From Mya arenaria (lineage: Eukaryota; Mollusca; Bivalvia; Myida; Myidae): a DNA stretch of 64,000 bases. Under the pieces are notes generated by a model. It worked only from the letters and a program-made list of their open reading frames with translations, was not told the origin of the DNA and made no database searches. A program made the translations under genes and the position numbers. This document shows positions 1 through 11,900 of this stretch, piece by piece (position 1 is the first letter of the stretch; every line of letters starts with the position of its first letter). The stretch is taken from assembly GCF_026914265.1 (NCBI RefSeq), contig NC_069126.1:35033725-35097724 (forward strand), read 5' to 3'.

Positions 1-245
1 AGGGAAAGGTTAGGGAAGTTTGTGAAATTGGCAAAAGTCAGGGAAAGGTCAGGGAAGTTTGTGAAATTGGCAAAAGTCAGGGAAAGGTTAGGGAAGTTTG
101 TGAAATTGGCAAAAGTCAGGGAAAGGTCAGGGAAGTTTGTGAAATTGGCAAAAGTCAGGGAAAGGTTAGGGAAGTTTGTGAAATTGGCAAAAGTCAGGGA
201 AGTTTGTGAAATTGGCAAAAGTCAGGGAAAGGTCAGGGAAGTTTG
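1..245. repeat. 39-bp tandem repeat at left edge
   Basis: About six copies of a 39-bp unit, recognisable by the core gtgaaattggcaaaagtcag. Successive units alternate between aggttaggg and aggtcaggg, so the real repeating block is 78 bp. Because 39 is a multiple of three the array stays open in one frame, which creates a spurious repetitive ORF. The last units are shortened. The array probably continues left of the window. Confidence 0.9.
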
Positions 246-595
246 GAGCCTGATATCAAGGGCCGTGGAAACAATTTGTAAAATAGCAGAAATAATTTTG
301 AAATAATAAAAGAAAAAATGATGAATTAAAAAAGCCAATACACTATACCTATGAAGGGGTGGTAAGGGTCGGCTGATTGAGAGGATGGAGGCCAACATTA
401 CACTCAAAGATTAGAATATAAATAGATGTTAAATTGATAAGATAGGAAAGGGAGCCTCATTCTGCCTAGTCACTAGTCCTATTATTTATTTACATAATAT
501 ATTCCCTTTATTGGCTAATTGCATGACTAAATGACAATCAACATGGTGTTAATTGAGGTAAGATTATTATTATTATACTTATCTCATTATTTCAG

Positions 596-751
596 TGTGA
601 GTTCTTGCGGAGGAAACCAAGCCGTATCGTCAGAGGCGTACGTGTTGTTTTTCGAGCTGGCAAACTCGAGTTCATCTCGGCTCTAGGGCGACAGCACAAC
701 GTCCAGCTAGTCAACATTTGCACAACTGTGATAACTGTTAAGACGTTATGA
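596..751 (+). CDS. Candidate terminal exon of an unidentified gene (partial)
   Basis: A splice acceptor (ctcattatttcag) at 586-595 is followed by 51 codons and a TGA at 749-751. The peptide begins CEFLRRKPSRIVRGVRVVF and contains AGKLEFISALGRQHNVQL. The stretch is more GC-rich and more protein-like than its AT-rich surroundings, and an AATAAA signal follows at 823-828, as expected for a last exon with a short 3' UTR. Upstream exons would lie left of the window. I do not recognise the family. A second frame is open for about 30 codons, so the frame is not certain. It could also be a fragment of a retro-copied gene. Confidence 0.35.
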   Translation, partial: CEFLRRKPSRIVRGVRVVFRAGKLEFISALGRQHNVQLVNICTTVITVKTL

Positions 752-822
752 TGGCCCTTTGCTGCAAGGCGGCATAAACAACTCAGTTCTTTGATAGACA
801 AAATTATGGATACAAAAATCAG

Positions 823-828
823 AATAAA
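823..828 (+). terminator. Possible polyadenylation signal
   Basis: AATAAA lies 72 bp after the stop codon of the candidate terminal exon at 596-751. AATAAA is common by chance in AT-rich DNA, so its value depends on that exon being real. Confidence 0.3.
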
Positions 829-988
829 AAAAGCATTATTGATAATGAAAATATTACTGGTCTGTTTTTTCGAAGAAAAAATGCTGAAGAGCTGTTGTAG
901 CCTTGGTGTTGTTGTTGCTGTCGATGTCGTTGTGCAAAGATTATTTAATTGGCCATAATGCCATAATCATTCAAGATATTCAAATGAA

Positions 989-1190
989 ACTTGGTATACA
1001 CATGTTTTCAGAGACTTGGTATACACATGTTTTCAGAGACTTGGTATACACATGTTTTCAGAGACTTGGTATACACATGTTGCCAGAGACTTGGTATACA
1101 CATGTTTTCAGAGACTTGGTATACACATGTTTTCAGAGACTTGGTATACACATGTTTTCAGAGACTTGGTATACACATGTTTTCAGAGAC
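989..1190. repeat. 25-bp tandem repeat, eight copies
   Basis: Eight near-identical copies of a 25-bp unit built on ttggtatacacatgttttca start at 991, 1016, 1041, 1066, 1091, 1116, 1141 and 1166. One copy has tgcc in place of tttt. The unit holds no stop codon in any plus-strand frame, so three overlapping repetitive ORFs appear here; none has other support as a gene. Confidence 0.93.
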
Positions 1191-4100
1191 ATCACAAACA
1201 TGTTCAGCAAAAGTCAACAACTCTGGTTTTAATTATTGTAGAGTTACTCCATTTTTTGCGACTTCAGAGTTACAGATGAGCGTTGATGAGCACTTGTTTC
1301 AAACTGGTTTTGTTATTTGTTGTAACGAGAAACATCGAAAATGGGATTTTAATACCTGAAATATGTTGGCCAGTTGTGTACATGAACTTGTATTTATTTT
1401 CATCGTTATTCTACAAACAGATATTAATGACCTGTTTCTGACTTATATCTTGGCTAGGTATCAAGTATTCGAATGACATGAGATTCCATTTGAACCTTGT
1501 TTGGTTAAAAATCTATCTTGGATAAGGTCCAGTAGCCAATTGCATAAACTGGTTTAGTCTTTGGTTTGGTTAAAGTTTGCCAAAATATTTATTGATTGGT
1601 CAATATTTATCCAAAAATTAATATTAACCAATGAAATCATTTTACATGCACACTAACTGAAATATAACCTTTGGACAACTTATCCAAGTTTTGTACAATT
1701 TGCTGCAGTTCACCAGACCAAATTCTGTCAAAAAATATTTTTTTGTTGCCATAAGAATGATCAAGATACGTTTAAAGGCCAAGAAGTCATTAAAGAAACT
1801 GGTCATTGGCGATTTACATGATGTGGAAGCATTAGTTATCATTTACATTTAGTATACACATTTGACTTATAATTGTTTTACTGCTATAACAGGTTTATGA
1901 TATTAGAAATATATTAGGATAATTTGAATTATAATACCTAGTAAATTTTATAATACAATACATAATTATAGAAGCGAGTATTTATAATTTTGAAAATGGT
2001 TTTGCTTTTAAGTTTTTCTTATATTTGATAGTAATTAAGATAGGGTATCCTAATAAGTATGTATACTACTATGTTATAGTATTTTTTAAACAAAGTTTTC
2101 CCATTGGAATATAATGGGAGATAATTCCCAATGTAATTTTTAGCTTCTTATCTAGATTATAAAGATGAATGTTTTGGGGTGGGGGCTGAGGGGGTATATA
2201 AAAAAACATGAGGTATGTTGAAACTTTGGCACCTCTTCCCTGATTACAGTGCACTTCTCTACTTGACCGATATTTTGTCAAATAAAAAACATTGTGGCTG
2301 GAGGTTGGACATGGTTTAGCGTGGAAGAGAGTCTTAATATTCCATTTCTGGAATGAAACATTTTCACTCATTAACATGCTCTATTTCTCACAAATGAATA
2401 ACATTGTAATCAGGTATACCATTTTCAAATCATTTGTTTTGTTTTTTGTTATTGCTTTTGGCAACGTTTGTTGTATAATATAAATATACATTAGTTTTAT
2501 ACATGTTCACTTTTTAGTACTGCACGCTTGTTGGGTTCTTTTGATAAACAATGAAAATGTTGATAAACAATGAAAGAGTTACATTATGAACAAAAACATG
2601 TGTTAGAAATTGTTCTGTTATAATGCCATTCCAATGCCCAAATATCACTACTCCTGCAAGATGCCAGGCATTTCACGATTTGACGAGTTATGCATGTAAT
2701 ATTTTAATTCAAAACCTGGGGAAAATATCCAAGAACTAGAATAAAGATGGTACTAAATTTACCCTCAATACGTTACATGTCGTCAAGTTATTAATGATTG
2801 GCCTTTGTATTAGTGGAGACTAGTGGCTTTTTAAGTACTTTAAGTTAAGGAGCTGAATTGCTTATTTTTCCAGGAAAAAAACTTAACTATTGATTGAAAG
2901 TTGTTAATTTGAATAAAAAAATTGCAATCAACATTTTTTTTGCAAGTTACTCATTTAAAATATTTATGTTTTTAAAGAATTTTTTTGTTGAAAAGGGATT
3001 ATCTTTTATAAAGTTCCATACCTTATCATATAACAGTACTGTCATTCAATGATATGATTTGTTTTTAATTGTTATGATTTTAGATTGTGATATTTATAAT
3101 GATTGTGCATATTGTGAACTTATTTATTTGTATAAACGATTGTTAAGGCATGTGTTATTTGTATAGCGTTTTTATTATTCAAAGGACAGTTAATTGTTGG
3201 AAAATTCAAGGTTATGAAAAATATTGATGTGATATTATCATTTACAATTTACTTTTTCCTCTGTTATTTTTATGCCACTTTTTCCGTCATTATTTATTTG
3301 TCTCAGCAATGTCTAAGGCAATTTAGATTCAAACCTACATTTTCAGCCAATGAAATCGTCAATAAGCGTTAAATAAGTATCAAGGTTTAAATCATAGACC
3401 AGAAGTCATAATTTGGTTCCCATCTTGCTGAAAACATGTTATAATCTACGTTAGAACATATTAAGTAAAATCTTAGCGAGTAAGAACATTGCTTGCTCCA
3501 CCCACCTTTCTCATTTACATTTCACCTAATATGTTCTGAATAGGATTTGTGGGACATTCTGAATTCAAAGTTTAAAACTGTAGGATTATATGAGCTGTCT
3601 CCATTTTATTTTTTACAAAAGTTAAAGGAACTCACCTAGATTTTTCAACTTTATTATATATTATATATTGAGCTAGATTGTTCAATTTTATTATATATTA
3701 TATATTGAGCTTGTTTAGAGTATTTTTGTCTCCCTGTTTATCTAGTACAGCTGAAACAACGCACACATATTTGTTTATACAATTTAGGTACACATACACT
3801 TATTATTTGAGATAGACAAGAGTATATTTAGAAGAGTACTCGTGATTTTAGTGTCTCGTATATTAACACTATTATACAACATATGTATTTACACTTACAC
3901 AATAATTTTTCATGCATGCATCCTTGTATGGAATACAATAATTATATACATTTGCATACATTTGCCATAGTTAAGGGCTATAATTTGCCAGTTCCATGGC
4001 GACAGTTTTAACGTTTTTTACCATATAGCAGGTACTGTTTATATTTACCCATGTTTAGGGCTTATTGTTTACCCTTTAGTCCACTGTTTTTAAATTTCAT

Positions 4101-4903
4101 GTTTTACCTGGTTTTCTCCCAAAAATGTTTGGTAGGATGAGGAAATATAAATAGAAGAAAAAAAAGAGAACTAATATACTAGAAAAAAAATCACATTATC
4201 CACCTCATTTCGAATGTAACACAACCATTCCATATTTTCATTGTAATAACACAAGTGTAATATACTTTAATAGACATTGACGATTTTCGCCGTACTAATT
4301 TAGCGTCAAACTTATCTGAAAAAAAAACAACTAAAATTTTCATTTTTTGGGAAAAATGTGTCGTCATATTAAAAAAAATCATATTTTTAATTTAATACAA
4401 AATTGAATATAACCGTAAACAGAAAACTGATGAAGCCTGCTAAAGGCTGACTATAACATTTCCTAAACTCGTTTCATAAATGTTTGTATTAAATAGCAAC
4501 TCATGTAAAATCCTATATATTTAATCAAGTTTATTGTCAATCCCAAATGCAAGAGTTGTGTCAAAATCACCATATGTTTTAGGAAAACATAGGCCTCAAG
4601 TTCAGTACTAAAAAGGATAACTGGCTAAAAGTAAATAGATGCTGGATTTGAGAGTGGGATTTCCAATATTATTAAAAAAATGTATATATTTTTCTTTCCT
4701 TCTATTGTGCCAAGACATAGTCAGAAAATCAGTGGAACAAAAAATCTACGAACAGTGGCATAGCATGCACCTCAGAGTTTACCATTGCTATTTGTTTGCC
4801 TGCTGTGTACAACAATGTTTGTTATCACAGACACATAATCATGATAATACATCAGGCATGATTGTTCATTGTGTTGTGTTTTATTGGCTAGTCCCTTTCT
4901 TCC
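1191..4903. other. AT-rich non-coding stretch
   Basis: Apart from a 37-bp tandem duplication at 3636-3712, I see no convincing exon, RNA gene or transposon boundary. The short ORFs here have no recognisable motif and AT-driven composition. Confidence 0.6.
3636..3712. repeat. 37-bp tandem duplication
   Basis: Two copies of a 37-bp unit containing ttattatatattatatattg followed by agct stand head to tail, with a few substitutions between them. Confidence 0.75.
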
Positions 4904-5045
4904 TGGATAGCGCAGTGGTTACACTCGCTTCTCACCAAGGCAACCTGGGTTGATTCCCGGCCTCGGCTCATATGAGTTTGGTTTGTTGTCCCCAAGTCGG
5001 ACAATTTGGTTCCTCCGGGTACAACGGTTTCCCCCACAACAATTG
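4904..5045 (+). mobile_element. tRNA-derived SINE
   Basis: The head is tRNA-like. It has an RNA polymerase III A box (TAGCGCAGTGG, 4908-4918) and a degenerate B box (GGTTGATTCC, 4948-4957) that lacks one base of GGTTCGATTCC, followed by a non-tRNA body (about 4970-5045). This layout is that of a tRNA-derived SINE rather than a functional tRNA gene: the acceptor stem does not pair, and the unrelated tail is part of the element. Confidence 0.7.
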
Positions 5046-5562
5046 TGGTAATGAGAGAGAGAACTATAATGTTATAATAACTTGTTTCCCAATTGTAAAA
5101 TAAGTTTAAACGACAGTCCAGGTATTGTGATAGCCTTGTCCGTGGCGTCTTGCAAAAAAAACACCTTGGTCATAACATTTTTAAAGGCCAGTGATTGATT
5201 GTGTACTAGGTTTCTTGACAATTTTTTTAAACTGTTAAAGTAATACACTCTAGTCAAGTTTAGCAACATCCCAATTGCCCGTTTTTCTTGTACATCTTGC
5301 CGAAACTAACAGAAAGAAATGTAGGCATTAATACACGATACGGTGGTCATGTGTACTAAGTTTCAGACCAATCATATTATCGGGGGAAGTTGTTTGCTCC
5401 ATAATTCCCAATAAATATAAAATAAGTTAACACTGAGGTTGGACCCTTGTCAAGGCAAGCGTTAAAGGGAGATCAGTGGTGCTCTTGTTTTGTTCAAACT
5501 AAGGCCCTCAGTGATCATTTTGACACCAATGGGATAATACTAGATCTGCACATGTTACTCTT
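5046..5562. other. Non-coding stretch between SINEs
   Basis: No exon or RNA gene is visible. Several short stretches resemble decayed dispersed repeats, but their boundaries cannot be placed. Confidence 0.5.
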
Positions 5563-5690
5563 TAGAGGATGAGAGTGGTCTATCGGTATACATGTAAGTA
5601 TCCACTCACACAAGAAGTCGTTTTGAGTACCCTCAAAGAGTATCCACACAAAGTGGTGGTTTCTACCCAGAAAATGGCATCAAGAGTATG
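5563..5690 (+). mobile_element. Second SINE family, plus-strand copy
   Basis: Begins agaggatgagagtggtctatc and ends in gtggtttctacccag. A related copy lies in reverse orientation at 53649-53782 (agaggatggtctactggtat ... ggtttctacccagg). The shared head resembles a tRNA with an A-box-like TGGTCTAYYGGTA, so I read it as a tRNA-derived SINE. This copy is the more degraded of the two. Confidence 0.5.
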
Positions 5691-6189
5691 AGTAAGACAT
5701 GTAAACTGTCAACTGTCTTCATCAAGCTAAATTAAATGAGTACTAAATTTCCAAGTAATCATTTGTGATGCCTGTTTGAAGAGCCCATTATTTAAAAAAA
5801 AAAGTATAACGCAGAATATCCTTCATATATTGATATTGATAGACGAAAGGAATTGAAAAAGGGGCATTCAATTTAAGAATGCAGAAATTTGGTTTGTCAT
5901 TTCTACACATACATGAACCTGGGCCCAGACCGGTTCCATTGATGTCACGGGCTGAGTGACTGGTGCAACATGTCTTGGTTTGACCTAAAACCAGTCCAGA
6001 AAACCAGTTCTCAGGATACGTGCTAGACAAGATTTTCCTATAAAAGCTAGAGGAATCTTGTCAACTCCAGGGCATGGCCAGTTTTGTCTTTATGGGCACA
6101 ATATGAACAAACTTGCTGGAGTACCACTTTATGATGCTACATACAAAATATCAAGGGTCATTGCTTAGCGACTTCAGACAAGAAATGTT

Positions 6190-6770
6190 TTTTATATTAA
6201 TCTATAGGAAACTTGTAACCCCCAGGGCCGGGCTTCTTTTGGGCCTAGTGGTTTCAAGATAGAAGTTCCTCGCTGCAAGCGATCTTTAGTTATTGAGCAG
6301 AAAGCTTCTTTTTTTCACCCCGAGGTAATCGCAACCTTGATCTTTCACATTCTTATTCCAAAACCAATAGGGGTCATGATCAACTGGCATACCATTTATA
6401 AAGTTCCTGGGTGCAAGTGTTCTTTAAATGTTGAGCGGAAACTATTTTCAGCTCTAGCTCACCACCAATATATCACTTTTCACCTGAAGGTCTCCGCAAC
6501 CTTGACTGTTGACCTACTGATCTCAAAATCAATAGGAGCCATCAACTGGTTATGACCTACCTGCATACCAAGTATGAAGTGTCTGGACCTAAAGGATCTT
6601 CAGTTATTCAGCAAAAACCTTTGTTTCATCTTTAGATCACTGTGACCTTGACCTTTTGACCTACTGATCTAAAAATCAATAGGGGTCATCTGCTGGTCAT
6701 GAACATCCAGCATACCAAATACGAAGTTCCTTGGTCCAAGTATTTTGTAATGATTGAGAAGTGTGGCGTA
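6190..6770. repeat. Dispersed repeat, three decayed units
   Basis: Three divergent units share caataggggtcat, ctggcataccaa and a later gcaaccttgac / gaccttgacctt block. The caatagg anchor recurs at about 6368, 6529 and 6677, giving spacings near 160 and 147 bp. Related sequence lies at 59870-60523 and 61220-61335. I recognise this as a repeat type that is very common in bivalve genomes. It has no coding potential of its own. Confidence 0.65.
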
Positions 6771-9124
6771 TGGACAGGGTAAAAACAGTATGTCTTCCCC
6801 AGAAAGGGGAACAACATAATACTGTAAGTCCCCTTTTCCCAGGGGGCATAGTCAATTAGTATCTTACACTAGCATGGGAAGAAAACAACAAACAGCATTA
6901 CAAGATTATCTTATCTATATTTACTTGAAGCATTATGCTTATGGGACAAAAACAAGGACAGCTGAGCAGAATGTGCTTAACAAAATTAAAATGATTACTA
7001 CAATTAACAAATATACGATGAATGAGTTTTATTTACATGTGGTAACTAAGTAAAAATATCTATAAAAGTGTGTACTTGTACTGCACATATTTACAATAAT
7101 GTAAGTCAATCTATTATCAAAATGGGAAAAAATAAGTATCCAGCATAAAATGTAAAATGTCATTTTTTGTAACTTGATATTAAACAACTGGGTAACAATC
7201 CAGGCTGTTTTCACAGCAATATAGGGGAGAGGTAAAAACACAATCAAAAACAAATTTTAACATGTGCATGGTATTTTGAAAGATTGCATTGCATGAATGA
7301 GTGTTTAATTATTGTTGATAATGAGCAAAAACTGAGAAATACACCCACTGTTTTAGGTAATAGAGAACTCAAGATACTAATATGCCTAAATAAAACAGGA
7401 CAAATGAACATTAAAGGCAGCCAAGCACAGATGGATGCTTTTACATGTATAAACCTAATTAAATACAAATTAGTGACAACATCTTGTACTAATCATTCAT
7501 TTTCATTACATAATCAGTGCTTAAGTTCAAAGAAAATTGCAAAATAAAGCAACAAAAATGAAACACATTTTGAAAAGTTGAACTCCAATTGAAATACTTA
7601 GTTCTTATTTTAAAATTGAAATACTACATTAACTGTTTGCATTAGTTCCAAATACATCTAAAAATAGATCCTTTCGATATAACCCAGAAATTGGAAAAAA
7701 ACAACAACATTTATTAACTTGCTGTATATTTCAAATAGTAATTTTGTACTTTTGTGATACTGCATACATTTCAATCCCAGAAGTATCTTCTTTTTTTTTA
7801 CTTTTTTATTTTAAATGAACTTAGCTGCCTTTAAATTATTCTTAATATTATCAAAATACTGTGCACAATTTCTCGAGTCTCGAAAATGGGAAATGACAAA
7901 ATAAAACATTTTTATGATTAAATGTAATGCTCCACATTTAACAATAAATAAGCAAACATTTTGTTAAATTCATTCACATTGAATATGTCTGATGATTTTC
8001 TTTCATTCAATGAATAACATGAACCAAAGACAACATCGTATTTTAAAGATAATTAAACAATTGACAAAAAAAAAAAAATTGCCATAAAGGATAAAATTTA
8101 TTAATGAGATTCTTTTCAAATTGCATAAATTGCCTACAATTTGATCAACAATGAATTAAGTAAGGTTGTAAATGCATTTTAGGGTATAAAGATAAATGTT
8201 TGACACTGGTGTCACCATCTCCAAAGAATTGGGTAAGTAAGCCAGAATTTGCTGAAATGTCATTTTAGATAAAGTCGTCCTTGGCACCCCAGCGAATTCA
8301 TAACAAAAATAATACCCGGGTCAAATCGGCTAGCGAAACTTCATAAAGCTTGAATATTTATAAGCAAATTCTGACCAACAAATTAGCCAAATATGCATTT
8401 CAAGGTACTCCCTTCTGTTTCTGATAGAAAAGTAAAAGAAATAAATCTTTAAACCTGTACAATTGTCTTAAGTTTAAAGCTCTAAATCCTGGTATCAGGA
8501 TAAATCCTGACCTTTACAACCCCCAATTAACATTAAAAACAGCTCTCATTGACACATCTTTTTAAACTAGAAAATACCAAATGTACCCAAAAGGAAAAAT
8601 TAACAGAAAAAAAGGGTTTTATGGCAATAAATACAATCTGTTCTGGTGGAATAAATTATGCTTTGTCCAGAAACCAGAAGCAAACATTTTTTTCAGTACA
8701 TCATAGTGATATTTCTCAAGGTATCAAAAAAATGGCACTCTTCAGTTCTGGCAAAAATGTTCTCGCATGACATTGGCATTGAAAAATATCTATTTTAAAG
8801 GTTCAGACATCAAAAAAGAATTGTGTGAAACATGAGTAAATGCTTGTTTCAATGATATAAAATCATTTATTAGTCCAATTAGAGCTCTATTGTTAATATT
8901 TTTATTCAAAATGTGCATGAAAATGCCTGATTAAGCCAAAAGCATTAGTAGCACACTTAAAATTTGATTACTTTAAGCTCAGATTTACAAGAGTCTGTTT
9001 AAATGAGCATGTGCTAATTGTAGTTTTGTTTTTTGTTCATAAAAGTAAATTAATTTAGCTCAATTTCAACAAAGACTAAACTAATTGTTGCTGATATAAT
9101 TTCTGTGAGGGAGACCCTTACTTT
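6771..9124. other. AT-rich non-coding stretch, possible USF3 3' UTR or intergenic
   Basis: No ORF here has recognisable motifs. On the minus strand an AATAAA (plus-strand tttatt at about 7028-7033) could be a distal polyadenylation signal for the minus-strand gene ending at 13576. That would imply a 6.5-kb 3' UTR, which is possible but unproven. Confidence 0.4.
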
Positions 9125-9424
9125 TCTTTGCTTTTTAGTCGTTGACTCAGATAAAGCTGATTTTGGCATTAATGCCTTCAATTCAGTCATATCAGATAAC
9201 ACACAAAAGATCAGATCTCAATTATTTGGAAAACTGCCGAAAAAGTGTTTTTTCTGTAAGCGTTATTAATAACGCTTTTAGCCATAAAACATAAATTTTT
9301 GAACATTAATATGAAAATCTGTGATAAGCAGCCTTATATCACTGTTTCCAGACATCTACGCAAAAATTTACTCCTTCCAAGAAATAAAAGGTTGTCAAAA
9401 AGGTCAATCTGTGGGAGTGCAGCT
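9125..9424. mobile_element. TTAA-type MITE, left end lost
   Basis: The right end, gtgggagtgcagct, matches the termini of the elements at 10591-10918 and 43233-43582. The interior shares their blocks (ccttcaattcagtcat, gccataaaacataaattttt, agacatctacgcaaaaattt). The left terminus is not recognisable. Confidence 0.6.
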
Positions 9425-10590
9425 TGAAACCCTACTTGCAAATTTCGTGCAAATATGCAGATGTCAAAATCATTAGCAGAAGCCTGCAAGCAGTACACAG
9501 TTAAAATGTCGGGCTGGCTAGAAATCTGAATTCTGGCCAGGCATGTTACTTCAGCCAAATAATAATGCAATAATTTGTGTTTGTTGAATCAAAAGCCTAA
9601 TTTTAATGATTGAACACAGCATTTAACAAATTAATAAAAAAAAAATAAACACGATACAGATCTGATACAGTTTACCCTAATTGTAAACACAGATATGCCT
9701 GACTTCAGAAAAATCCTTTATATTACCGATTTTCAAGGTATTTAAATACTATCATATGCAAATCAATCAAAACTTAACTGCCACAAAGTTTAACACAGGG
9801 CACTTGAACTACTTTTTCTATACAATAATGATATGTGTTATTCTGAAAATATAAAATAAAGTAATAATTATAGTTGTTAGAAAGATTATTCTGACAAGTA
9901 TTTACATTTTCGTAAAAAAAGATAAAGAAAGCGCAAAAGTTATAAATAAGCAAGAAATAGATAAGAAGTAAGAATTTACAGTAACCATGGAAATCAGTTG
10001 GCCAAAAGAAATTTAGATTCCTGTGCTATTTTTTGAAAAAAATAAATTGGGTGGGTAGGGGCTTTATTTTTTAAATAAAAAAAGATTTCGTGCACTCAAC
10101 CTATGGCAATGCTTTTCCCAATTTTTATCATTTCACACATTTTTTTAACAAATAAAATAAGGAGAGGTTGGGGGGTTCAGAAACAGAATGTTTTCACACT
10201 CTGGCCTTATGGTACATTAGTAAGTTATTATGTATAAAGCAAATATAAGCTAAGAGGTAGCATATCATGTCCTTCATATGTGATAGAGCGATAGAAATAT
10301 GCTTATAGACAACTATCTACATTTTAATTTTTACAACCTATAAAGGTATATAAAATCTTTAAAAAAAACTGATGTTATCGTTCAAGATTGGGCAGTGTGT
10401 CTTTAAAATTGCAAAACATGTACTTCGAAATTATTTTTTAAAATGTTCAGCCCATTAAATTCCTTGTAAGTTAAATTTTTCAGTTTCTGCAATGAAACTA
10501 AATTAATAAGGAATTTGCTACGATAAAACTTAATTCACAAGGAATTTACTTAGCTTAATAACTCAAAGGGGCTTGACTCAAATATATAAA

Positions 10591-10918
10591 AGTTGCACTC
10601 TCAGAGATTGACAGTTTCAAACTTAAAAAGAAAAACATTTGATTAAGCTGATTTTTCAATGCCTTCAATTCAGTCATAGGAGGTAACTCAGAAATAGAAC
10701 AGATCTCAATTGTTAATTTTTCTTACAGCATAAGAAACGCTTTTGGCTATCAAACATCAATTTTTGAACATTCAAATTTTATGAAAACTTCTATCTGCTG
10801 TTTGTCAGCAGTCTTATATCACTAGTTTCATACATCTACACAAAAAAAATGGCTCATTCCAATTCAAAAAGTTAAAAAAGTTTTTTTTTACTTTGTTTGA
10901 ATCTGTGAGAGTGCAGCT
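10591..10918. mobile_element. TTAA-type MITE
   Basis: A 328-bp element with inverted ends agttgcactctcagagattg and, at the other side, atctgtgagagtgcagct. The right flank is TTAA; the left flank is TAAA, one change from TTAA. The interior contains tgccttcaattcagtcat and other blocks shared with the copies at 9125, 43233 and 47257. It has no ORF and is therefore non-autonomous. Confidence 0.72.
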
Positions 10919-10929
10919 TTAAAACATGA

Positions 10930-11040
10930 GCATACCCTTGTACCAAGTTTCAGTTGAATATCTTAAATGGTATTTGATTCATGCAGTGTTACAGTTTTTG
11001 CACAATGATGGCACAGCCACCTTCAACAACGCCAAAGTTA
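10930..11040. repeat. Dispersed repeat fragment
   Basis: Contains accaagtttcagttgaatat and acagtttttgcacaatgatg. The same text recurs at 11812-11890 and, more decayed, at 26230-26310. It is the 3' part of the repeat described at 11400-11900. Confidence 0.55.
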
Positions 11041-11399
11041 TCATGTTACCCAGAATATTTTTCATTTATCAAAATAATTATTAAAGTATACCTCAGCGTT
11101 TTTTAAAAAGTCTCTCAGCGTATGTTATAAAGCCTATTTCAGGTAAATCATATTACACTTACAACAATTTAATAAAATAACCTTAATGACATTAATTAAA
11201 TAAATGTCACAGCATGAAATCATTACATCTTCATCAAGTCGTAATAAAAGCAAAAAAGTATTAATCATGCCTTTCTAAGGCAGAGAATTTCAAACAATTA
11301 CTGTATTATTTTTGCTAATATTGAAACTTATACAACAATAGTAAGACATCAAACATTTACAAACCAATATCATTCAATGTCATGTTAGCACCATAAAAC

Positions 11400-11900
11400 G
11401 TTTGTCCATGTTATATACAGACAGACACATAGAGAGTACAAAACAAGGGAGCTGCAGAGAGAAAGCCAACGCTCATCTGTTGTCTTTGTGGGAGGGTCAT
11501 TTGAAAAAGGGGGATAACTCAAAATATATTAATGCTAGAGTTGTGGGCATCACTGAACACATGCGTATTCATTCAGAACACCTGGGCCATTTTCCATTGA
11601 AAACAAACCCAGATGTATATGGACAGTTTACAATGTCAGAAATCTTTACATTTAACTATGCTACAAGTAGATCCCCTAATAATTATTTAAATAATTATTT
11701 TATTAAGAATTTTACAAACTACTTCTACTGATGTACCAGCATGCATGCAAGGTCATTTTTCATGAAAAATGGCAAAGCTGTTCCAAATGATGCGTATTGT
11801 CTCAGGTGACCTGCGTACCAAGTTTAAGTTGAATATCTTAAATGACAATTGATTCAAGCCCTAAGTTACAGTTTTTGCACAACGACCACCCTGCTGCAGA
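11400..11900 (+). repeat. Dispersed bivalve-type repeat
   Basis: Carries the succession aaaaagggggataactcaaa, a block near gctagagttgtgggc, and later taccaagtttaagttgaata and acagtttttgcacaacgacc. The same order of blocks appears at 19800-20060 and 26100-26340. A 109-codon ORF (11402-11731) comes from this repeat and has no protein signature. Confidence 0.55.

Noticed and set aside
1..245. Telomeric repeat because of ttaggg occurrences
   Set aside because: ttaggg appears once per 78 bp inside a longer unit, not as a tandem hexamer.
903..1359. Three overlapping repetitive ORFs of 87-122 codons
   Set aside because: They result from the stop-free 25-bp tandem repeat.
4904..4965. Apparent tRNA gene
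   Set aside because: A and B boxes are present, but the acceptor stem does not pair, the B box is damaged and the SINE body follows directly.
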